A stretch of DNA of 9,947 nt. Source: an uncultured Anaerolineales bacterium (GTDB lineage: Bacteria; Chloroflexota; Anaerolineae; Anaerolineales; UBA11657). The stretch lies in NCBI GenBank assembly GCA_913031335.1, contig CAJWGI010000024.1, forward strand, positions 1 to 9,947, in the 5' to 3' direction. Below, piece by piece: positions 5,777 through 9,947 of this stretch. The number at the start of each line of letters is the position of its first letter. Positions within the stretch are counted from its first letter, which is position 1. Position numbers and translations under genes: made by a program. The notes below the pieces were generated by a model that saw only the letters and a list, made by a program, of their open reading frames with translations, was not told the DNA's origin and searched no databases.

Positions 5777-6503
5777 GCAGCGGAACCTCAACCGATACTA
5801 ATGTCCCAGCCTTCGGAGCACTCTGCACAGCGAGCGTGCCGCCAACGAGCCTAACACGCTCACGCATGCCCACGAGTCCGAGTCCATACTCCGATTCAAC
5901 CGAATCATCCTCGCAAGACCGTCCTGGTCGGAAACCCGCCCCATCATCTTGAATCCGTAGGTAAATCATTCCATTTATTACTGCGATGGACACGCGTTGT
6001 TCCGTGGTTCCGGAGTGCCTATACGCATTCCATAAGGATTCCTGGCAAATTCGATACAACACGATTTTCGCATCGAGTCGCACTTCCTTCGGCACATCAT
6101 CGCCGGTGGTAAGTTCTATCCGGCAGCCAGTGAGATTTTCGTGCTGCACAATTAACCCCCGCAAGATGTCCACCAAACCACGAGTCGTAAAGTCGGGAGG
6201 CCGAAAAGATCCAGCGAACACACGTATTTCGCCGAGAGCCGCGCCGGCGAGCCCGGCCAGGCGACGTAGAAACTGATCCAGCTCCGCCTTCTTTATCCGA
6301 TCTCCACGCTCCAGCCGGCTCTGCATTACGCTTATCTGGGACTGCGCCGCGAACAATTGCTGTACCGGACCATCATGCAGGTCAAGAGCCATGCGGCGCA
6401 ACTCCTCCTCGGTGACCGCCAGGATGTCGCCGCCGAGCGCAACCCCTTCCAGCGAAGCATTATCACTTTCCTTGTTGCCGTTCTGCGTGTCCATTCTAGC
6501 CAT
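5769..6503 (-). CDS. Soluble sensor histidine kinase, NreB/DegS (HisKA_3) type
   Basis: A histidine kinase of about 244 residues that should phosphorylate the response regulator encoded directly after it. The dimerisation/phosphoacceptor helix carries LDLHDGPVQQ with His43. The ATPase domain has the N-box with Asn159 (QESLWNAYRHSG), the DDGAGF motif (187-191) and the glycine-rich YGLGLVGMRERV (206 onward). There is no transmembrane segment, signal peptide, PAS domain or cysteine cluster; only about 40 residues precede the catalytic core, so the signal must come from the cytoplasm or from a partner protein. The start is uncertain: the ATG at 6503 is chosen because it lies just after the era stop, while ATGs at 6551, 6539 and 6494 are also in frame and none has a clear ribosome binding site. 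It probably shares a transcript with era. Confidence 0.9.
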   Translation of the reverse strand: MARMDTQNGNKESDNASLEGVALGGDILAVTEEELRRMALDLHDGPVQQLFAAQSQISVMQSRLERGDRIKKAELDQFLRRLAGLAGAALGEIRVFAGSFRPPDFTTRGLVDILRGLIVQHENLTGCRIELTTGDDVPKEVRLDAKIVLYRICQESLWNAYRHSGTTEQRVSIAVINGMIYLRIQDDGAGFRPGRSCEDDSVESEYGLGLVGMRERVRLVGGTLAVQSAPKAGTLVSVEVPLHA

Positions 6504-6516
6504 TATAGCGGCAGTC

Positions 6517-7419
6517 TCAGTATCCCATGCGCGCAACATGCTGCCGGTCATAACGCCAATCTTTACACACCTTCACGTGCGTGCTTAGATGGACTTTCAC
6601 ACCGAGCATGTTAGCTATTTCACGCCGCGCACGCGTTCCAATCCGTTTTAGCATTTCCCCCCGTTTTCCGATGACGATGCCTTTGTGCCGTTCGCGTTCC
6701 ACCTCGATGGTGGCGGAAATGCGCGCGACAGCACCATCAGATTCATCGAACGCTTCAACTTCCACACCCACACCGTGTGGTATCTCCTTTTGCAGGTAAT
6801 ACAGGGTGGCTTCCCGCAGTAGCTCTCCGGCCAACTCCCTCATTCTAGTGTCCGTCACCTGGTCTTCAGGATAATAGCGCGGCCCTTCCGGAAGCTCGTC
6901 TGCAAGTTGCTCCAGCAGCTCGGAAATGTTGTCGCCCCGCGTCGCCGAGACCAGCATCCAGGCAGCCTGCGGGGCCAGCGCGCGAAAGGCCTCAGTGTGC
7001 GGCAGCACATCGCCAGCCCGCAGCCGATCACTCTTGTTCATCCCCAGCACCAGCGGCTTTTCTCCTGCATCCATGCGCAGCCTGCTCACGACATTTCTGT
7101 CCCCTCCGGTCGGCATGTATGAGATATCCGTCACCCAGAGCACCACATCCGCATCCCTCAAAGCCTGGATGGCATCCGCGAGCATGCTCTTCCCGAGCGC
7201 ATGGCGCGGCCGGTGTATTCCGGGGGTGTCGCAGAACACAAACTGTTCGTGCGCGGTGGTGTGAATGCCACGTTGCAGCCGCCGAGTGGTCTGCGGTTTC
7301 GGCGAAACTATTGCGATCTTCTGTCCAATGACGGCATTTATCAGCGTGGATTTACCCACGTTTGGCCGTCCCACTACGGCGATAAAACCGGATTTGAAGC
7401 CGGTCGATTCAGCATTCAC
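6517..7419 (-). CDS. era: GTPase Era
   Basis: Era is an essential GTPase that binds the 3' end of 16S rRNA and helps 30S subunit assembly. The protein is 300 residues, the normal length. The G domain shows G1 GRPNVGKS (17-24), the G2 threonines in PQTTRR (44-45), G3 DTPG (64-67), G4 NKSD (128-131) and a G5 SAT. The C-terminal KH domain is marked by [15 protein letters not shown], followed by the conserved ending with GY. The GTG at 7419 is chosen because it leaves about ten residues before GFIAVVG, as in E. coli; another GTG at 7443 would add eight residues. Neither has a good ribosome binding site. It is divergent from queF with only about 40 bases between starts, and leads an apparent operon with the two-component genes. 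Confidence 0.96.
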   Translation of the reverse strand: MNAESTGFKSGFIAVVGRPNVGKSTLINAVIGQKIAIVSPKPQTTRRLQRGIHTTAHEQFVFCDTPGIHRPRHALGKSMLADAIQALRDADVVLWVTDISYMPTGGDRNVVSRLRMDAGEKPLVLGMNKSDRLRAGDVLPHTEAFRALAPQAAWMLVSATRGDNISELLEQLADELPEGPRYYPEDQVTDTRMRELAGELLREATLYYLQKEIPHGVGVEVEAFDESDGAVARISATIEVERERHKGIVIGKRGEMLKRIGTRARREIANMLGVKVHLSTHVKVCKDWRYDRQHVARMGY

Positions 7420-7444
7420 GATACAGCGCCAATGGTGGTACACT
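7415..7444 (+). promoter_or_regulatory. Possible queF promoter
   Basis: TTCACG (7415-7420), an 18-base spacer and TACACT (7439-7444) with a TG one base before it resemble an extended -10 sigma-70 promoter. Transcription would start near 7451, leaving a leader of about 12 bases that just includes the GGAG site. Each hexamer matches the consensus at only 4 of 6 positions, and the element overlaps the start of era on the other strand. Confidence 0.25.
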
Positions 7445-7450
7445 CACCTT

Positions 7451-7454
7451 GGAG
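7451..7454 (+). promoter_or_regulatory. Ribosome binding site deciding the queF start
   Basis: GGAG lies eight bases before the ATG at 7463 but only two before the ATG at 7457. The spacing therefore favours the second ATG (MANITEN) as the true start. Confidence 0.6.
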
Positions 7455-7462
7455 AGATGGCG

Positions 7463-7876
7463 ATGGCAAACATTACCGAAAATCCTGACCTCGATGGGCT
7501 GACGCTGCTGGGCCGCGACGCGCAACCCTCCCGCCGCCTGGAGACTTTCCCGAACCGGCATCCGGACCGAGATTACACCATCAAGCTGCGCACCAAGGAG
7601 TTCACCTGTGTTTGCCCAGCCACCGGTCAGCCCGACTTCGCCGCGCTGACCATCGAATACGTCCCCGTTGAGCGCATATTGGAGTCGAAGTCGCTGAAAC
7701 TTTACCTGTGGTCCTTCCGCAATGAGGGCATCTTTCACGAACACGTCGCCAACACAATTCTCGACGACCTTGTGCAGGCGCTCGAACCGCGCTGGTGCAA
7801 GGTCACGGCGGCATTCTCGACGCGGGGCGGTATTGGCATCACCGTCGATGCCGAGCATCAGCGCCCGCACGCTTGA
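7463..7876 (+). CDS. queF: NADPH-dependent 7-cyano-7-deazaguanine reductase (QueF)
   Basis: Reduces the nitrile preQ0 to the amine preQ1, the last free-base step of queuosine synthesis for tRNA wobble position 34. The protein is 137 residues, the short single-domain type related to the B. subtilis enzyme (165). The key motif [14 protein letters not shown] supplies the thioimide-forming Cys51 and the proton-donating Asp58. [16 protein letters not shown] followed by His92-Glu93 is the QueF substrate/NADPH-binding signature. It is the only plus-strand gene in the window. Its 3' end overlaps the end of ttuA by 19 bases on the opposite strand. No other queuosine genes are nearby, so it may rely on preQ0 made elsewhere in the genome or salvaged. 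Confidence 0.96.
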   Translation: MANITENPDLDGLTLLGRDAQPSRRLETFPNRHPDRDYTIKLRTKEFTCVCPATGQPDFAALTIEYVPVERILESKSLKLYLWSFRNEGIFHEHVANTILDDLVQALEPRWCKVTAAFSTRGGIGITVDAEHQRPHA

Positions 7877-8841
7877 GTCACAACCGGATTCTCGGAACCG
7901 CCACGTGACTCCCGCTTGCGTTCTCGAACCGCCGCCCACATGCGGCAGAACGCGCATGATCCGGGCGCGGTCGTCGGCTGGCCGCATCTCTCGCATGACC
8001 TGAGCCCTTCATCATCCTTCGCGCCGGCGAAGTAGCCGTCCTCGCGCGCCTGCAGGAACGAAAGGTAAAATTGCAACTTGGAGCCCGGACGCTCCGCTTC
8101 AAGCCGGCCCAGCAATTCCTTGTAGTAAATCGTGTTGGCTCCAACGGAAAACGGGCACTCAGCATACAGATAATCGATTCCGCGAAGCAACGCGTAGGCC
8201 GCGGTCTCACGCTCGTAAAAGCGACAGAGCGGCTTGACCTTGCGCACAAAGCCGGCGTCGGTTGCCGGCAGCACAGGTGCTTGACGCGCCAGATAACCGG
8301 TCTGCCAATGCAGCGTGTTCTGGAAAAGCACCGCGGCCTCGTCGTCAAGATTGTGACCTGTTAGCAGAACCGCGTAGCCTCCCTCGCGCGCCACGTAGTT
8401 CATGATGTAGCGCTTGCTCACGCCGCAGACCGAGCACGGTTTGTCTTTGCCACGCCGGGTGAGTTGTGCCAATTCTGGAATTGTCGCGCCATATTTGCGG
8501 TGCACGTCGACGGTAATGAGATGTGCGCCGTGCGCATCAGCGAATTTTCGCGCGCAGGCTTGTGAGCGCTGACCGTACTGCATATCCCCATCAATTCCAA
8601 GCTCGATATAGAGCCCATCGGCTGCAAATCCGAGCCGCAGAAGTATGTCCCAGAGCGCGAGCGAATCCTTGCCGCCGGAAACCGCGAGCAGCACGCGTTC
8701 GTCGCGAGCAAACATTTTGTATTTCTGTATGAACCGCTCAGTTTGCTCCGGGACCCACTGTAAAAAATGTTCGCAGCATAGCGCAAGCTTGTGCTGCCGC
8801 ATGTTGATGACCGCCTTCTGGCCACACTTGCGGCAGCGCAT
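7858..8841 (-). CDS. ttuA: tRNA 2-thiouridine synthase TtuA (m5U54 thiolation)
   Basis: An ATP-dependent sulfurtransferase that adenylates tRNA and replaces the 2-oxygen of 5-methyluridine 54 with sulfur supplied by the carrier TtuB. The 327-residue protein aligns end to end, as I recall it, with Thermus TtuA: N-terminal zinc finger Cys3, Cys6, Cys22, His25; PP-loop SGGKDS at 55-60; iron-sulfur cysteines Cys136, Cys139 and Cys229; TGHNLDDEA at 161-169; and C-terminal zinc finger Cys283, Cys286, Cys296, Cys299 followed by RMW. In Thermus this modification stabilises tRNA at high temperature, so a thermophilic host is possible, though the family is wider than that. The ATG at 8841 overlaps the stop of the upstream sulfur carrier by one base (TGATG), with GGGG seven bases upstream. 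That arrangement indicates coupled translation with its sulfur donor. Confidence 0.94.
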   Translation of the reverse strand: MRCRKCGQKAVINMRQHKLALCCEHFLQWVPEQTERFIQKYKMFARDERVLLAVSGGKDSLALWDILLRLGFAADGLYIELGIDGDMQYGQRSQACARKFADAHGAHLITVDVHRKYGATIPELAQLTRRGKDKPCSVCGVSKRYIMNYVAREGGYAVLLTGHNLDDEAAVLFQNTLHWQTGYLARQAPVLPATDAGFVRKVKPLCRFYERETAAYALLRGIDYLYAECPFSVGANTIYYKELLGRLEAERPGSKLQFYLSFLQAREDGYFAGAKDDEGLRSCERCGQPTTAPGSCAFCRMWAAVRERKRESRGGSENPVVTQACGR

Positions 8842-9065
8842 CAATTATCCCCGCCGCTCACCACCGCCACCAGCCGATAACTCTCGCCCGCTTCCACAAT
8901 ACGATCGTCCGTGACCAGCTCGCCGCAAAGCACACACAAGTACAGCTCCGGATTCAAATCAACTGCCTGCAACGAGGCGCGTACTGTCTGCCCGGCCGCC
9001 ACCCTATATTCTTTTCCGCGAAGTTCAAAAACAGCGTTAGGCGCTATGTCTTTACCCGGTTCCAT
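8841..9065 (-). CDS. ttuB: Ubiquitin-like sulfur carrier, TtuB-like (ThiS/MoaD superfamily)
   Basis: A 74-residue beta-grasp protein that probably carries sulfur as a C-terminal thiocarboxylate to TtuA. The pattern of short strands, the LNPELYLCVLCGELV stretch and the ending VVSGG resemble Thermus TtuB (about 65 residues, ending in Gly-Gly). It lies directly before ttuA, with a one-base stop/start overlap. Two features are odd. The Gly71-Gly72 pair is followed by Asp-Asn, so the tail would need trimming before activation, unlike Thermus TtuB. It also has a Cys44-x-x-Cys47 pair in the middle strand. An activating E1-like enzyme and a trimming protease are not in this window. The start ATG has a GGGCAGG stretch just upstream. 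The name rests on context and the C-terminus, so a general ThiS/MoaD-family label is the safe fallback. Confidence 0.75.
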   Translation of the reverse strand: MEPGKDIAPNAVFELRGKEYRVAAGQTVRASLQAVDLNPELYLCVLCGELVTDDRIVEAGESYRLVAVVSGGDN

Positions 9066-9107
9066 CGGCCTGCCCTGCCCACAGCCGGTTTCTAGCCGAG
9101 TCCCCGG

Positions 9108-9668
9108 TCAAGATGCCGCCGCGATTTTACGTGCGATTTGCTCTAATGCGAGAGCCAGGTCGGTCAGGGCTGGAATTCGCACCACCGGCAGATAATTGTC
9201 CGCTCGCAGCACAGCACTAGAATGCCCACAACCTTCTCCCTCGAGATGCACGCTGGCGGCCACGCGGCTACCAGGGAAATCGTTCGCATCCCCACTCGCG
9301 AAAACTGTTGGCGCAATCGCCAGGTCAAGCTCGCGCAACAGGAATGTAACCGCCGACCCGTCATCGCACAGCCCGATTGCATCCGCGCGTGGGTGCTGCA
9401 ACCCGCTCTTCACCATCCAATCAAGCGCCGCCATCCCATCGTAAACGCGGCCGTAATCGTGCACCGCCCGCGCCGGAATGAAAATCCCCCTCCCGGCAGC
9501 CAAGGCCACGCCGTAGCGCACGAAGATTACCGGGCCGCAACAGTCGGCGCCAAGAGAGGCAAATGCTTCCGCGCCATCGCCGCTAAGAAGGAAGTTGTGC
9601 TCTCTGTGTTGAACGAAATGCGTCTGCAGTTTCTCGATTGGAGGGGTCAGCGCCGCCACCGCAATCAC
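9108..9668 (-). CDS. Hypothetical protein, 186 residues
   Basis: I do not recognise this protein. It starts with GTG overlapping the pckA stop by four bases (GTGA) and ends 42 bases before the ttuB-like gene, so it sits inside the apparent operon and is probably translated. The sequence is of mixed alpha/beta character, with no transmembrane segment or signal peptide. It has a glycine/alanine-rich segment around GVALAAGRGIFIPARAVHDYG, an acidic GLCDDGS, an HLEGEGCGHSS stretch with potential metal or nucleophile residues (His, Glu, Cys, His), and a helical, Ala-rich C-terminus. It is not a recognisable JAMM protease, E1-like enzyme or rhodanese, which the sulfur-carrier neighbourhood might have suggested. 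A role linked to PEP carboxykinase or to tRNA thiolation is conceivable from position only. Confidence 0.7.
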   Translation of the reverse strand: MIAVAALTPPIEKLQTHFVQHREHNFLLSGDGAEAFASLGADCCGPVIFVRYGVALAAGRGIFIPARAVHDYGRVYDGMAALDWMVKSGLQHPRADAIGLCDDGSAVTFLLRELDLAIAPTVFASGDANDFPGSRVAASVHLEGEGCGHSSAVLRADNYLPVVRIPALTDLALALEQIARKIAAAS

Positions 9669-9947
9669 ACCCTTGGGCCGGCCGCCACGACCTCCGCAGA
9701 GACATCGTCTGCAAACTGCGCGAAGTTGGTCACAAACCGCACCGCAAGGTCCAGCGCCTGCGCGTCATACGCATCTTTGTCAGCCCACGAATCGCGCGGG
9801 TTGAGCACCCCAGCCGGAATTCCGGGACACTTTACCGGCATGTTCACCCCGAACAGCGGATGCTCCTCGGTCTTTATCTTCGCGAGTTCACCCTCGAGTG
9901 CGGCCTCCACCATCGCCCGCGTGTACGCGATTTCCATGCGCGCGCCC
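9665..9947 (-). CDS. pckA: Phosphoenolpyruvate carboxykinase (ATP), C-terminal part (cut by window edge)
   Basis: PEP carboxykinase converts oxaloacetate and ATP to PEP, CO2 and ADP, the entry step of gluconeogenesis. Only the last 93 residues are in the window; the catalytic kinase-1a and 2 motifs lie upstream, beyond base 9947. The visible part has the characteristic tail of the ATP-dependent family: YTRAMVEAALEGEL, then HPLFGVNMPVKCPGIP, the very conserved VLNPRDSWADKDAYD, and FVTNFAQFADDV before a final AAGPRV. The internal Met at 9937 is not the start; the frame is open to the window edge. It heads the apparent minus-strand operon that continues with the hypothetical gene, the sulfur carrier and ttuA. 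Confidence 0.93.
   Translation of the reverse strand, partial: GARMEIAYTRAMVEAALEGELAKIKTEEHPLFGVNMPVKCPGIPAGVLNPRDSWADKDAYDAQALDLAVRFVTNFAQFADDVSAEVVAAGPRV

Noticed and set aside
5777..5791. Earlier TTG start for the response regulator
   Set aside because: It adds five residues inside the kinase gene; the ATG at 5776 has GAGG at nine bases and fits the family N-terminus.
7420..7443. Earlier GTG start for Era
   Set aside because: It would add eight residues (YHHWRCI) not typical of Era, and the AAGG before it is too close to the start codon.

Overview
The window reads as an ordinary, densely coded, moderately GC-rich bacterial chromosome segment of about 10 kb. All but one of the genes lie on the minus strand. 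I see no mobile elements, CRISPR arrays, tRNAs or rRNAs. The gene content suggests a member of the Chloroflexota or a similarly deep lineage: a Form I-like RuBisCO large subunit with no small-subunit gene beside it, a Thermus-type TtuA with a TtuB-like sulfur carrier, an ATP-dependent PEP carboxykinase and a short-type QueF. This placement is inferred from gene families, not measured.

Layout, read from right to left in the direction of minus-strand transcription. (1) 9947-7858: the C-terminal end of PEP carboxykinase (ATP), an unrecognised 186-residue protein whose start overlaps the pckA stop, a ubiquitin-like sulfur carrier, and the tRNA thiolation enzyme TtuA. The genes overlap or lie close together and look like one operon. 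(2) 7463-7876, plus strand: queF (queuosine pathway). It converges on ttuA with a 19-base overlap and diverges from era with a very short gap. (3) 7419-5162: era (ribosome-assembly GTPase), a soluble NreB/DegS-type histidine kinase and a NarL/FixJ-type response regulator, all tightly packed. (4) 5161-4540: about 620 bases without a gene, less GC-rich, holding several short inverted repeats and a possible promoter for the next operon. (5) 4539-1: a Calvin-Benson-Bassham operon in the order class II fructose-1,6-bisphosphatase (glpX type), RuBisCO large subunit, phosphoribulokinase, transketolase (cut by the window edge).

The centre of interest is the carbon-fixation operon. The RuBisCO has every catalytic residue, and most fall at the same number as in the spinach enzyme. 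It nevertheless lacks about seven residues in the N-terminal domain and about eleven near the C-terminus, and carries a Form II/III-like stretch in its last barrel loops. No rbcS lies downstream, where prk overlaps rbcL by four bases. This matches what is known of the basal, small-subunit-free Form I relatives described from Chloroflexota metagenomes (Form I', I'' and I-alpha). Together the four genes regenerate and carboxylate ribulose-1,5-bisphosphate. No CbbR-type regulator is visible; the two-component pair just upstream is a candidate regulator by position only.
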